A DNA stretch of 64,000 nt from UPXZ01 sp964568675 (GTDB lineage Bacteria > Bacteroidota > Bacteroidia > Bacteroidales > Paludibacteraceae), in contig CAZMQV010000008.1 of assembly GCA_964568675.1 (NCBI GenBank), positions 1 to 64,000 of the forward strand, in the 5' to 3' direction. The notes beneath the pieces are model-generated. The model saw only the letters and a program-made list of their open reading frames with translations. It did no database searches and had not been told where the DNA came from. Positions 18,142 to 25,554 of this stretch are shown here, in pieces. The first letter of the stretch is position 1. Every line of letters begins with the position of its first letter. Both the position numbers and the translations under genes were made by a program.

Positions 18142-19092
18142 CTATACTTGAGCTTTCTTTCGGGCTAAAAAAAACGAACCTGCAAGCATTGGCAATACGA
18201 AATTGATTAGCCACACGCCAATTCCTGTGAGTATAATACCCACCTGATTGTCGGAAAAAACGGAGAAAATAAAGAGCGCCATCGAGCCCCTGATTGCTGG
18301 TTCGGATGCTGAAAACGAGGGTGTAAACGTTACCAACAGATACATGGCTGGTATGGCGGCGACTGCTTCGAATAAACTGATGTCGATTCCAAAAAATAGC
18401 AACATGCAATAAAATTGAAAGCAAAAAATAAAATATCGAAGCACTGAAACGAAGAAAATTTTGCCAAGTGTATTTGCGTTTAATGCTCTCAATGACTTGA
18501 AAAACGTTTCAATTCGAGTGAAAAAACGTTTGCTCTTAAATTTTTCAAATAGAATTGGCAGTGTGAATGCAATCAAAATAAGTGCGATGAAGATAGCTCC
18601 TGTCGCTATAAAGTATGTCCGTAGATTTTCAATCGAGCGAAAATGAGTGAAATAGTAAATCGCGCCGGCAAGTCCGGCAGCTATCATTACTATGTTTTGA
18701 GTCAGGCTGTTTATAAAGCTAAGCACTATGCCATCGGCGCGCTGCGAGGGTGGCAGAAAAAGTATTCTTCCGGCAAATTCGCCTACGCGGTTGGGTGATA
18801 TAAATCCGGTGTTTAATCCGGCAAGTACGCTTCCGAGCGCGGTGGTGAAATTAATGTTGCCGGTGTTCGAGAGAAGAATCTGCCATTTCACGGTTTCGAG
18901 CATCCAGTTGAGCGGCATCAGAATGAACACCACAACAAATGCGGCGTATTGCATTGCGCCGGCAGTGTGGAGCGCTTCCCGGAGTTGTTGCCAATAGCCA
19001 ATGTTTGTTAGTTTGTAAACCAGAAAACCGTATGCTACGAGCATCACACACCATTGGGCAATAAGAAAGATTTTTTCTTTACCCGTTCTCAT
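18142..19092 (-). CDS. Flippase-like integral membrane protein (UPF0104/LPG synthase TM family)
   Basis: The 316-residue polytopic protein has about eight hydrophobic segments. The conserved central pattern LAGLNTGFISPNRVGEFAGR resembles the family that includes AglD-type and lysylphosphatidylglycerol synthase membrane regions. There is no soluble aminoacyl-transferase domain, so lipid or polyprenyl-linked sugar handling is more likely than lipid lysinylation. It overlaps the upstream GtrA-like gene by 4 bases (ATGA), which indicates translational coupling. A shared role in cell-envelope glycolipid transport is plausible but not shown. Confidence 0.75.
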   Translation of the reverse strand: MRTGKEKIFLIAQWCVMLVAYGFLVYKLTNIGYWQQLREALHTAGAMQYAAFVVVFILMPLNWMLETVKWQILLSNTGNINFTTALGSVLAGLNTGFISPNRVGEFAGRILFLPPSQRADGIVLSFINSLTQNIVMIAAGLAGAIYYFTHFRSIENLRTYFIATGAIFIALILIAFTLPILFEKFKSKRFFTRIETFFKSLRALNANTLGKIFFVSVLRYFIFCFQFYCMLLFFGIDISLFEAVAAIPAMYLLVTFTPSFSASEPAIRGSMALFIFSVFSDNQVGIILTGIGVWLINFVLPMLAGSFFLARKKAQV

Positions 19093-19583
19093 TTCTTTAT
19101 TTTAAACGTGAACTTTTTTTGTGAATAATAGCTGAAAATGGTGGTGATAACGGTAACAATCATTTTGGATGGAGTAGGGAATACGCGTAAAAGATCAACC
19201 AAAATCTTTAAGCCAAAATAGTTGATAAGCAGATTTACTCCTACTACGGCAATGTAGCGCGCAAGCTGTTGCCGCCCGCGCATTTGCGAAGCGGTGAAGG
19301 TTACATACTTTTGTAGCAGAAAACCGGTAAAAAGCGTGATGGGAAAGGTGATGAAAAGTGAAGCTATGTGTGGACTTAGCGTAACTATCGAGAGGTTGAC
19401 AAGTTGTTTTTGAACAACAAAATTATACACCAAAAAATAAAGTACCCAATCGAAAACCATGTTGAATGCGCCTGAAGCTCCATACCGAAAAAACTGTGGA
19501 CTAAAGTATCTGCGAAAAGGCGGATAAAAGAAATCAATGATTTGTCCCAAATATTTGCCGGTTGAGATGAAAAGTTTTCGCAT
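19089..19583 (-). CDS. GtrA-like family membrane protein
   Basis: The 164-residue protein has four predicted membrane segments. The usual GtrA start FRYGASGAFNMVFDWVLYFL is visible, with SLFITFPITLFTGFLLQKY and a basic end (YYSQKKFTFKIKK). GtrA-type proteins are thought to help move undecaprenyl-linked sugars across the inner membrane. It comes first in a two-gene unit, overlapping the flippase-like gene by 4 bases. Confidence 0.83.
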   Translation of the reverse strand: MRKLFISTGKYLGQIIDFFYPPFRRYFSPQFFRYGASGAFNMVFDWVLYFLVYNFVVQKQLVNLSIVTLSPHIASLFITFPITLFTGFLLQKYVTFTASQMRGRQQLARYIAVVGVNLLINYFGLKILVDLLRVFPTPSKMIVTVITTIFSYYSQKKFTFKIKK

Positions 19584-19634
19584 AAGGTTCGTTTCTTTAA
19601 TGAGAAACTTGTAGGTTATTTCAATTAATTTCAG

Positions 19635-19643
19635 TAATTTTGC
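19635..19643 (+). promoter_or_regulatory. rsmA promoter, -7 element
   Basis: TAATTTTGC matches the -7 consensus about 110 bases before the rsmA ATG. The nearest upstream TTG (19609-19611) is 23 bases away, which is longer than ideal. Confidence 0.4.
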
Positions 19644-19753
19644 GCAATTCTACAAATTTCGGTTGCAAAGATACGAAATAATCGAAATATGTTTAACTAA
19701 TAACTGTTCTTGTTTTTTCGAATTAGATAAAATGCCCGACGACTATCATCAAT

Positions 19754-20536
19754 ATGACACAAGTGCGCGCCAAAAAACATTTGGGACAGCATTTCCTCAA
19801 AGATCAGGATATTGCACGTCGTATCGCCGAGAGCCTGCCTCTTAGTGAGGCAATGCCGGTACTCGAAATTGGGCCGGGTATGGGTGTTCTTACCCGTTAT
19901 TTATTGGAAAATCCGCTTGTAAAACTCGATGTGGTAGAAATTGATACCGAATCGGTCGATTACCTCCACAAACATTATCCCGCCTTGAACGTCATCGAAG
20001 GAGATTTTCTTCAGATGGATTTGAATAAACTCTATGACCAGTCGTTTGCGGTTATTGGCAATTTCCCTTACAATATTTCCAGCCAAATTTTTTTCAAAGT
20101 GCTCGATTATAAGGAAAAAATACCTTATGTGGCAGGCATGCTTCAAAAAGAAGTGGCAGAAAGACTCACTTCCAAGCCCGGTAAAAAAGCTTATGGCATT
20201 CTAAGCGTCTTTATGCAGGCATACTATTCTGCCGATTACCTTTTCACCGTTTCCGAACATGTTTTTGACCCTCCGCCCAAGGTCAAATCGGCTGTTGTTC
20301 GCTTTACCAGAAACGATGTGGAGTCGCTCGGATGTAACGAGAAACTTTTTCGTACGGTAGTGAAAACAGCCTTCAATCAGCGACGTAAAACCTTGCGAAA
20401 CTCTTTGAAATCTTTAGCTGGGAAAGATAATTCTCTCTTTGTGGATGAGCTTTATGATAAGCGCCCCGAGCAACTCGATGTGCAGGCGTTCGTAGCCATT
20501 ACTAATCAGATTGAGAAAGCGCAAAACGAACAGTAG
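19754..20536 (+). CDS. rsmA: 16S rRNA dimethyladenosine transferase
   Basis: RsmA (KsgA) dimethylates two adjacent adenosines in the 3' hairpin of 16S rRNA during late small-subunit assembly. The 260-residue protein starts with KKHLGQHFLKD. It has the SAM-binding motif VLEIGPGMGVLT, the acidic VVEIDTESVDYL, and the catalytic NFPYNISSQIFFK (NxPY type with Phe). The C-terminal helical domain includes FDPPPKVKSAVVRF and FNQRRKTLRNSLK. Everything expected is present. Confidence 0.96.
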   Translation: MTQVRAKKHLGQHFLKDQDIARRIAESLPLSEAMPVLEIGPGMGVLTRYLLENPLVKLDVVEIDTESVDYLHKHYPALNVIEGDFLQMDLNKLYDQSFAVIGNFPYNISSQIFFKVLDYKEKIPYVAGMLQKEVAERLTSKPGKKAYGILSVFMQAYYSADYLFTVSEHVFDPPPKVKSAVVRFTRNDVESLGCNEKLFRTVVKTAFNQRRKTLRNSLKSLAGKDNSLFVDELYDKRPEQLDVQAFVAITNQIEKAQNEQ

Positions 20537-20961
20537 CTTTTCTCCTTTCCCACTTTCCTTTGATTGAATTTCACTATGTGCGACCCGATATAAGCCTTCA
20601 TCGCCTAACGTTGTTTTTTCAACTTGTTATTTGCGTTGAAATTCTTGTCGTGAATTTGAATCGATTCAGTTTTGGTTACAATTAAGATTCACTAGTAATA
20701 GTTCGAATCGGTTGAAGAACTTCAAGAGCTGTATTAAAAATGGAAAGAATAATTCCCTTTAAGATGTTTTAAGGCGTTTTCGGTAAGTGCTACCGTTCAA
20801 TGTCGTTGTGCAACGTGAATACGGAAAAATCAGTTTTCGCATTGAATCAATTCAGTTAAATCAAATTTTCCCCATTTCTGTATTTTACTTTTTTTTTGAA
20901 CGCTGTGTTTCGCTATGACACCGGCACTTGATTAGATATAAATTTTCCTAAAAAACAATAG
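20537..20961. other. Gene-free gap between rsmA and the CorA-type gene
   Basis: These 425 bases contain no frame with protein-like features and no clear consensus promoter for the following gene. The only structure I see is a near-identical palindromic 15-mer repeated at 20657-20671 and 20843-20857. Confidence 0.5.
20657..20857. repeat. Pair of palindromic 15-mers (TGAATCnATTCAGTT)
   Basis: TGAATCGATTCAGTT (20657-20671) and TGAATCAATTCAGTT (20843-20857) differ at one base. The first 12 bases of the first copy are a perfect palindrome. They could be protein-binding sites ahead of the transporter gene. Confidence 0.4.
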
Positions 20962-21915
20962 ATGCTTATGTCTGAACTAAGATTGTTTTATCACGAAGAT
21001 AATAAACTTAAAATTGCAAAAAGTCTGGATATTCTCACAAAAATAGACTTGAAAAATATCATCTGGATAGATTTGAATAATGTGGCGCTCGATGTAGAAA
21101 CACGTCTTGAGCAATTTCTGAAAATTTATATTCAGGAAGACGAAGAAATGGAAGAAATCGAGATAAGCTCCCGCTACATCGAAACAGACGATAGCTTAGT
21201 GGCTAACTCCAATTTCCTGCTCGATAACTATACCCTTGAGCCGGTGTCTTTTATCCTTAAAAATGGACTTCTTGTTTCGGTGCGCGATATGGAACTCCGA
21301 TCGTTTAACGAAACGGTGAAAAAAATATTTGCCAATCCCCGCGCTTTCCCCACCGGATATCACGTTGTAGTAGCGCTGCTCGAAACACGCGTGGAGTATG
21401 ATGCCGATGTGATTGAAGATACAACCGACTTGATTACATCGCTCAGTAAAAACATAAACGCGGCGGCCGATCCCGATGAAGAGATTTTGATTCAAATCAA
21501 AGATTTGCAAGAGAAAGTGATGGTGATTCGTCAGACAATTATTGATAAGCAGCGCATTATCTCCAATATGCTCAAAAGCCGGTTAATCCCAAAAGAATTA
21601 CTGCCTCGCCTCACCATAATTGTAAAGGACATCAATTCCCTGTTTGAATATACCCGATTTGGATTTGAACGATTGGATTATTTGCAGGATACTTTTCTCG
21701 GTATGGTGAACATCCAGCAAAATAAAATAATCAAGATTTTTACCGTAGTTTCGGTTATTTTTCTTCCGCCTACGCTGATAGCAAGTATTTATGGTATGAA
21801 CTTTACTGTAATTCCGGAGCTTAACTGGGCATGGGGTTATCCGTTCTCTATCGGTCTGATGATTCTGTTTTCGGGCGCGGTGTTGTTGTATTTTAAGCAG
21901 AAAAAGTGGTTGTAG
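20962..21915 (+). CDS. CorA-family magnesium/cobalt transporter
   Basis: The 317-residue protein has a long alpha/beta and helical cytoplasmic domain, then two C-terminal membrane segments (about 262-282 and 291-311). The pore signature YGMNF lies at the end of the first, and a basic KQKKWL end follows. That layout defines the CorA/Mrs2 family of pentameric divalent cation channels. The loop after GMN reads TVIPELNWAWGYP, in place of the MPEL of many CorA proteins. An in-frame ATG at 20968 (MSELRLF) is an equally good start. A strong terminator follows, so it is transcribed alone. Confidence 0.9.
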   Translation: MLMSELRLFYHEDNKLKIAKSLDILTKIDLKNIIWIDLNNVALDVETRLEQFLKIYIQEDEEMEEIEISSRYIETDDSLVANSNFLLDNYTLEPVSFILKNGLLVSVRDMELRSFNETVKKIFANPRAFPTGYHVVVALLETRVEYDADVIEDTTDLITSLSKNINAAADPDEEILIQIKDLQEKVMVIRQTIIDKQRIISNMLKSRLIPKELLPRLTIIVKDINSLFEYTRFGFERLDYLQDTFLGMVNIQQNKIIKIFTVVSVIFLPPTLIASIYGMNFTVIPELNWAWGYPFSIGLMILFSGAVLLYFKQKKWL

Positions 21916-21939
21916 GGTAGTAGTTTTTGTTTTTTTCTA

Positions 21940-21992
21940 AAAGCATAATTAAGATTTTTATTATTGATGAAAATCTTGATTATGCTTTTTTG
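21940..21992 (+). terminator. Terminator after the CorA-type gene
   Basis: AAAGCATAATTAAGATTTT (21940-21958) pairs with 21970-21988 over 19 positions with one G-T pair. Six T follow. Confidence 0.9.
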
Positions 21993-22045
21993 GTTGTAAG
22001 GAAATGAAAGTGAATGTGAATATAAATTAAATTAAAGGGCTAAGT

Positions 22046-22077
22046 GTTGTATTGACAATAAAGATAGTGTATCTTTG
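22046..22077 (+). promoter_or_regulatory. Promoter of the three-repeat T9SS protein gene
   Basis: GTTG (22046-22049), 20 bases, then TATCTTTG (22070-22077). A longer coding reading from 22075 would start within this element, so the ATG at 22114 is preferred. Confidence 0.6.
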
Positions 22078-22113
22078 ACACAAAACAAATTTAATCACTT
22101 AATCATTTATGTC

Positions 22114-23283
22114 ATGAAAAGAAAATTTACACTCTTTGTTGCTCTTTTGAGCACGATGTTAGTAGCTCAATCGATAAAAGCATTGACCTACACTGTAACC
22201 GTTCCTGAGGGAACCCAAGCTTGTTATATAACTGGCGAAATGAATGGATGGAGTCCGAGTAATACAAAATTAAACAAGGTGAATGCCACTACATTTTCCA
22301 TTGATTTGCCCAGTGCGAAGGAGACGGATAAATATCAATATCTCAGCGGTCCGGATTGGAAATACATTGAAAAAAAAGCAGATGGAACTTCTATCTTAGA
22401 CAGAACATGGGCTGCCGCGGATGTAGTTGAAAAATGGGATAATTTGTTCAAATATGATTCCCGAGAAGTAACCATCGAGGCGTTGGTGCCATCGAAAGTG
22501 ATTGAGCTTTATTTAGTAGGTAATTTTAATGGATGGGCAAGCCCTTCCGAAGCTTATAAAATGAAATTTGATGAAGAAACGGTAGATGGCAAAATATTTT
22601 CGATAAAAGTTTTCAGTGAAGATGCCATAAATATGGAGTTTAAGTTTATTGCCGGTCCTGCATGGGCTTATGAACAACTCGACCCAAAAGATAATTTTGT
22701 GTATGGAACCACCGAGAATACCACTTCGGTTGTAGTGAATTCTTTTAAAGAGTATTTCGATCCATCAAAAACCGGAACGATTAATATTAAAGCTACTGTA
22801 CCTGCCGGAACTAACAAGGTGTGGATTCAGGGAGATCATTTGGGGTGGAGCATGGATAACGCGAAGGAAGGCGTGAAAAACGAAGATGGCACGTTCTCAT
22901 TTAGTGTGCCTATGGTAATGGCTATAAGCTATCGTTTGTATAATAAGCCGGATTGGGGATATTACGAAACTGACGAGGAGGGCAATGAACGCAAAAACCG
23001 TGAAGCGCGTTTTCCTGAAGATGCTAATAGCGAGATTACCGTGATAGGTTGGAAAAAAGTGGAAAGTAGTGTGTCGAAGGTTGTGGATGCTAAAAACAAG
23101 ATTTATAGCTTCAACAATATCCTGATAATTGAGGATGTAAAATCAAAAGTTGAAATCTTTGATGTAAGTGGACGATTGGTTCAAGCGTCAACAGTTCAAG
23201 GTATGTTCCGTTCGGCATATTTGAATCCCGGTTTCTATGTCATTAAAGTAGATAATGCAAGTAAAAAAGTATCAATTCGTTAA
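22114..23283 (+). CDS. T9SS-secreted protein with three carbohydrate-binding-like repeats
   Basis: The 389-residue precursor has a signal peptide (MKRKFTLFVALLSTMLVAQS). Three tandem modules of about 95 residues follow. Each begins with a beta strand (TVTVPEGT, VTIEALVPSK, INIKATVPAG) and then an aromatic turn: GEMNGWSPS, GNFNGWASP and GDHLGWSMD. The GxxNGW turn and the later GPDWKY / GPAWAY / KPDWGY blocks resemble starch/glycogen-binding immunoglobulin-like domains (CBM48/SusE-F type). The C-terminal ~80 residues (VEIFDVSGRLVQ...GFYVIKVDNASKKVSIR) are a T9SS sorting tail. No catalytic domain is present, so a surface glycan-binding role is inferred. It is transcribed alone. Confidence 0.75.
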   Translation: MKRKFTLFVALLSTMLVAQSIKALTYTVTVPEGTQACYITGEMNGWSPSNTKLNKVNATTFSIDLPSAKETDKYQYLSGPDWKYIEKKADGTSILDRTWAAADVVEKWDNLFKYDSREVTIEALVPSKVIELYLVGNFNGWASPSEAYKMKFDEETVDGKIFSIKVFSEDAINMEFKFIAGPAWAYEQLDPKDNFVYGTTENTTSVVVNSFKEYFDPSKTGTINIKATVPAGTNKVWIQGDHLGWSMDNAKEGVKNEDGTFSFSVPMVMAISYRLYNKPDWGYYETDEEGNERKNREARFPEDANSEITVIGWKKVESSVSKVVDAKNKIYSFNNILIIEDVKSKVEIFDVSGRLVQASTVQGMFRSAYLNPGFYVIKVDNASKKVSIR

Positions 23284-23306
23284 TCCTTGATTTTTTTTAA
23301 CTATAT

Positions 23307-23342
23307 GAAAAGCTGTTCAATTCATTCTTTGAACAGCTTTTC
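23307..23342 (+). terminator. Terminator after the three-repeat T9SS protein
   Basis: GAAAAGCTGTTCAA pairs perfectly with TTGAACAGCTTTTC around an 8-base loop, 23 bases past the stop codon. Confidence 0.85.
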
Positions 23343-23411
23343 CTTTAGTTCACAATTGGTTTTTTAATTATCTTTGTCGAATAAACACAATAACAACTCA
23401 AATAAAATAAT

Positions 23412-23693
23412 ATGTCAGCAATAGAAATAGTCGGTTTCTCAGCATCGACGCTTTCCATTTTAAATCAATTTCCGCAAGCGATAAAAGTGTATAAAACAAA
23501 AGATACGCATAGTATTTCGCTTACGATGTATGTAATTGTTGTGCTATGTATAAGTTTGTGGCTTGTATATGGGTTGATGCTTCAAGATGGGCCGCTTATT
23601 CTCGCAAACGCACTGTCGCTCATTCCAATAGTTTATATCTTCATTGTGAAACTTACAAACACACTGAAGGGGATAGATAAACTATCTCTTTAA
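23412..23693 (+). CDS. SemiSWEET-type sugar transporter (PQ-loop)
   Basis: The 93-residue protein has three membrane segments, half of a eukaryotic SWEET, and works as a homodimer that lets sugars down their gradient across the inner membrane. The PQ motif is in NQFPQAIKVYKTKDTHSIS (about residues 19-37). The second (MYVIVVLCISLWLVYGLM) and third (LANALSLIPIVYIFIVKL) segments follow, with the conserved Trp and Asn positions. A TATCTTTG element at 23369-23376 may be its promoter. It lies next to PUL1 and could take up its mono- or disaccharide products, but it is outside the regulator-bound promoters. Confidence 0.88.
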   Translation: MSAIEIVGFSASTLSILNQFPQAIKVYKTKDTHSISLTMYVIVVLCISLWLVYGLMLQDGPLILANALSLIPIVYIFIVKLTNTLKGIDKLSL

Positions 23694-23699
23694 AAACAG

Positions 23700-23734
23700 A
23701 AGGAGAGAAGAAACGCTCTTTTTCTTCTCTCCTT
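23700..23734. terminator. Terminator between SemiSWEET and the Nudix regulator
   Basis: AAGGAGAGAAGAAA pairs with TTTCTTCTCTCCTT around a 7-base loop, followed by TTTCTCTTTT. The flanking genes converge. Confidence 0.75.
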
Positions 23735-23741
23735 TTCTCTT

Positions 23742-24485
23742 TTATACGCAGAAATCGAATCTTTCCGTCATATTATCTTCGTAAATTGCTTTGTCGAACG
23801 TGTAGAATCGTGCAGGCTTGTGTGATACGCCACTTTGAATTTCATCCAGTTGAATAAGATATTTCATTTTGTTTATCTTTCGTCGGAAATTTCTTTTGTC
23901 ATATTCGATATTAAATATTGCTTCATAAACGCATTGCATTTCAGTGAGTGTAAATTTTTCGGGAAGAAGATTGAAGATTAAAGGCTCATGAATCAGATCG
24001 CTTCGAAGCTTTAAGAGAGCTTCTTCCAGTATTTCCTTGTGGTCGAACATCAAGTCGGTAACATAATTCACATTTTCCCATTTAGCATCTGCTATCAACT
24101 TACTGTTGTCGAGTGAGTCGATGTTGACTAATGAGTAAAATCCAACAGTTATAACTCGTTCGTCCATAAGCCTTGGCTTAACCCATTCGTAGTCTTGAGG
24201 GCGGCGTGTGAGCCTGTCCAGGCTGCTAAAGACATGGAATTGCTTGGCAAATATATCTTCAAGCCCGGTTTGCTCCTTCAATATGCGGGCTGCCGTTTCG
24301 TCGATACACTCATCGCGCTTAACATGGTTGCCGGGCAGTTTCCACTCTTCAATTAATTGCCCATTCAACATTACTTCTTCACGGCGTATTAATACAGTAA
24401 GCTCATTGGCGTTATAGCCAAAAATTACGCAGTCAACAGAGATGCTTGGAAGTAAGTTATTTGTATTTGTGGTGTTATCTGTCAT
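23742..24485 (-). CDS. NrtR/AraR-type Nudix transcriptional regulator of PUL1
   Basis: The 247-residue protein has an N-terminal Nudix-like domain (about 15-150) and a C-terminal winged-helix domain (about 165-247: LPEKFTLTEMQCVYEAIF, RNFRRKIN and ARFYTFD). This is the layout of NrtR-type regulators, which include the arabinose regulator AraR of Bacteroides. The Nudix box reads NHVKRDECIDETAARILKEQ then TGL. The first Gly is Asn, and the Glu after the conserved Arg is Ile, so hydrolysis is probably lost and the domain would only sense a ligand. I chose the ATG at 24485 because the longer frame runs through a promoter element and an operator-like palindrome. It is read divergently from the SGNH and GH3 genes. 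Confidence 0.87.
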   Translation of the reverse strand: MTDNTTNTNNLLPSISVDCVIFGYNANELTVLIRREEVMLNGQLIEEWKLPGNHVKRDECIDETAARILKEQTGLEDIFAKQFHVFSSLDRLTRRPQDYEWVKPRLMDERVITVGFYSLVNIDSLDNSKLIADAKWENVNYVTDLMFDHKEILEEALLKLRSDLIHEPLIFNLLPEKFTLTEMQCVYEAIFNIEYDKRNFRRKINKMKYLIQLDEIQSGVSHKPARFYTFDKAIYEDNMTERFDFCV

Positions 24486-24505
24486 ATTTTCAGTATATTT
24501 AGGCT

Positions 24506-24514
24506 GCAAAATTA
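24506..24514 (-). promoter_or_regulatory. Promoter -7 element of the Nudix regulator
   Basis: TAATTTTGC on the minus strand fits TAnnTTTGC. At 19 bases upstream sits TTTA instead of TTTG. The first operator-like palindrome (24542-24562) lies just upstream of this promoter. Confidence 0.5.
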
Positions 24515-24541
24515 GTAATAAAAATCGATGTTTTAAAATTA

Positions 24542-24562
24542 ATAGTGTCAAAAAAACACATT
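24542..24562. promoter_or_regulatory. Candidate operator 1 (ATAGTGT-N7-ACACATT)
   Basis: The GTGT-N7-ACAC core has the same spacing as the other three sites. It lies just upstream of the regulator's own -33 position, which suggests autoregulation. Confidence 0.55.
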
Positions 24563-24607
24563 GAATTTCGTTCTGCGTTTTTACGACGTTAAATTCACAT
24601 TTATTTA

Positions 24608-24640
24608 TTTGCATATTTCGCGTAAATCATTTATTTTTGC
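24608..24640 (+). promoter_or_regulatory. Promoter of the SGNH hydrolase gene
   Basis: TTTG (24608-24611), 20 bases, then TATTTTTGC (24632-24640), close to the Bacteroidota consensus, about 79 bases before the ATG. Confidence 0.65.
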
Positions 24641-24651
24641 ACTGAAATGAC

Positions 24652-24672
24652 ATATTGTAAAAACGACACTAA
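24652..24672. promoter_or_regulatory. Candidate operator 2 (ATATTGT-N7-ACACTAA)
   Basis: The right half matches the proposed consensus perfectly. It lies about 12 bases past the -7 element, over or just after the transcription start, where a bound protein would block transcription. An extra perfect half-site TTAGTGT occurs at 24692-24698. Confidence 0.6.
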
Positions 24673-24718
24673 CGGTTTGATGCTTTATGTCTTAGTGTAA
24701 ATATTTAATCATTAATCC

Positions 24719-25354
24719 ATGAAAAAAACAATTCTTTTCTTTTTTATCACACTAATTTTAACTTCATGCTCCGAGTCGAAAGTTCGGGTGGCTTGTGTTG
24801 GCGATAGTATTACTGAAGGGGCTGGTATTACAAAACAAAACAGAGATGCCTATCCTGCAGTGTTGGATAGTTTGCTGATTGATGCTGATGTTCTCAATTG
24901 TGGGCGCGGAGGCACAGCCACCCAGAAACGGAGTGATTTCTCTTATTGGGACACCAAGGAGTTTTCAAATCTTTTTGTCTATAACCCTGAAATCGTAATT
25001 TTAAAGATTGGTACCAATGACACAAAGCCACAAAACTGGGGTGTCGGCGATTTTGAGAAAGACTATCAAGCTTTGATCGATACGCTTAGAACAATGCCTT
25101 CCAGTCCGAAAATTGTAATGTGCATTCCTGCACCAATATTTCATACAATATGGGGTATAAATGATTCTGCACTTGTGGCGGGTGTTATTCCGGTGATTAA
25201 GAAAATTGCTAAGAAGAATAGCTTGCAATTAATTGACTTGAACACTCCTTTGAAATCACATCCCGAATTTTTTCCCGATGGTGTGCATCCAAATGAAGCC
25301 GGAGCAAAAACAATTGCAAGTATAATCGCCTCGGAGTTAGAGGTTTCAAGATGA
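24719..25354 (+). CDS. SGNH/GDSL-family esterase lipoprotein
   Basis: The 211-residue protein has a lipoprotein signal ending in LTSC and all SGNH blocks: Ser30 in GDSITEG, Gly in CGRGGTA, Asn in IGTNDTKP, and Asp187/His190 in DGVHPNEAG. Enzymes of this type in PULs remove acetyl or other acyl groups from glycans. It lies between the Nudix regulator and the GH3 gene, has its own promoter, and carries two of the regulator's presumed sites. It is therefore likely co-regulated with PUL1 but not in the same transcript as susC/susD. The exact acyl substrate is unknown. Confidence 0.87.
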   Translation: MKKTILFFFITLILTSCSESKVRVACVGDSITEGAGITKQNRDAYPAVLDSLLIDADVLNCGRGGTATQKRSDFSYWDTKEFSNLFVYNPEIVILKIGTNDTKPQNWGVGDFEKDYQALIDTLRTMPSSPKIVMCIPAPIFHTIWGINDSALVAGVIPVIKKIAKKNSLQLIDLNTPLKSHPEFFPDGVHPNEAGAKTIASIIASELEVSR

Positions 25355-25442
25355 TTGTTGTTTCAATCTAATGTTCAAACTTCGTTTTAAGTAATCAATT
25401 TAACCGCTCTTTTAGAAGTGTTAATTAAGCCTTTTTTGTAGC

Positions 25443-25463
25443 TTAGTGTAAAAATAACACGAA
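25443..25463. promoter_or_regulatory. Candidate operator 3 (TTAGTGT-N7-ACACGAA)
   Basis: This is the best match to the palindrome TTAGTGT-N7-ACACTAA (13 of 14 arm bases). It ends six bases before the TTTG of the GH3 promoter. Confidence 0.65.
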
Positions 25464-25468
25464 ATAAT

Positions 25469-25500
25469 TTTGATATTATTTCTTTTTGGTATATATTTGC
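25469..25500 (+). promoter_or_regulatory. Main PUL1 promoter
   Basis: TTTG (25469-25472), exactly 19 bases, then TATATTTGC (25492-25500): a full match to the Bacteroidota consensus. It is flanked on both sides by operator-like palindromes. Confidence 0.8.
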
Positions 25501-25511
25501 ATTCGAATTAG

Positions 25512-25532
25512 AAAATGTCATAATAACACTAA
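25512..25532. promoter_or_regulatory. Candidate operator 4 (AAAATGT-N7-ACACTAA)
   Basis: The right arm is perfect. It lies just after the expected transcription start of the GH3-susC-susD operon and 22 bases before the GH3 ATG. With site 3 upstream, it could hold a repression loop or block elongation. Confidence 0.6.
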
Positions 25533-25554
25533 CTTTGAAAAGCTGATTTAAGCC

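Noticed and set aside
22075..22113. TTG start extending the three-repeat T9SS protein
   Set aside because: The TTG lies inside the TATCTTTG promoter element, and the ATG at 22114 begins directly with the signal peptide.
24486..24614. N-terminal extension of the Nudix regulator
   Set aside because: The extension would be translated from DNA that holds the gene's own promoter element and an operator-like palindrome.
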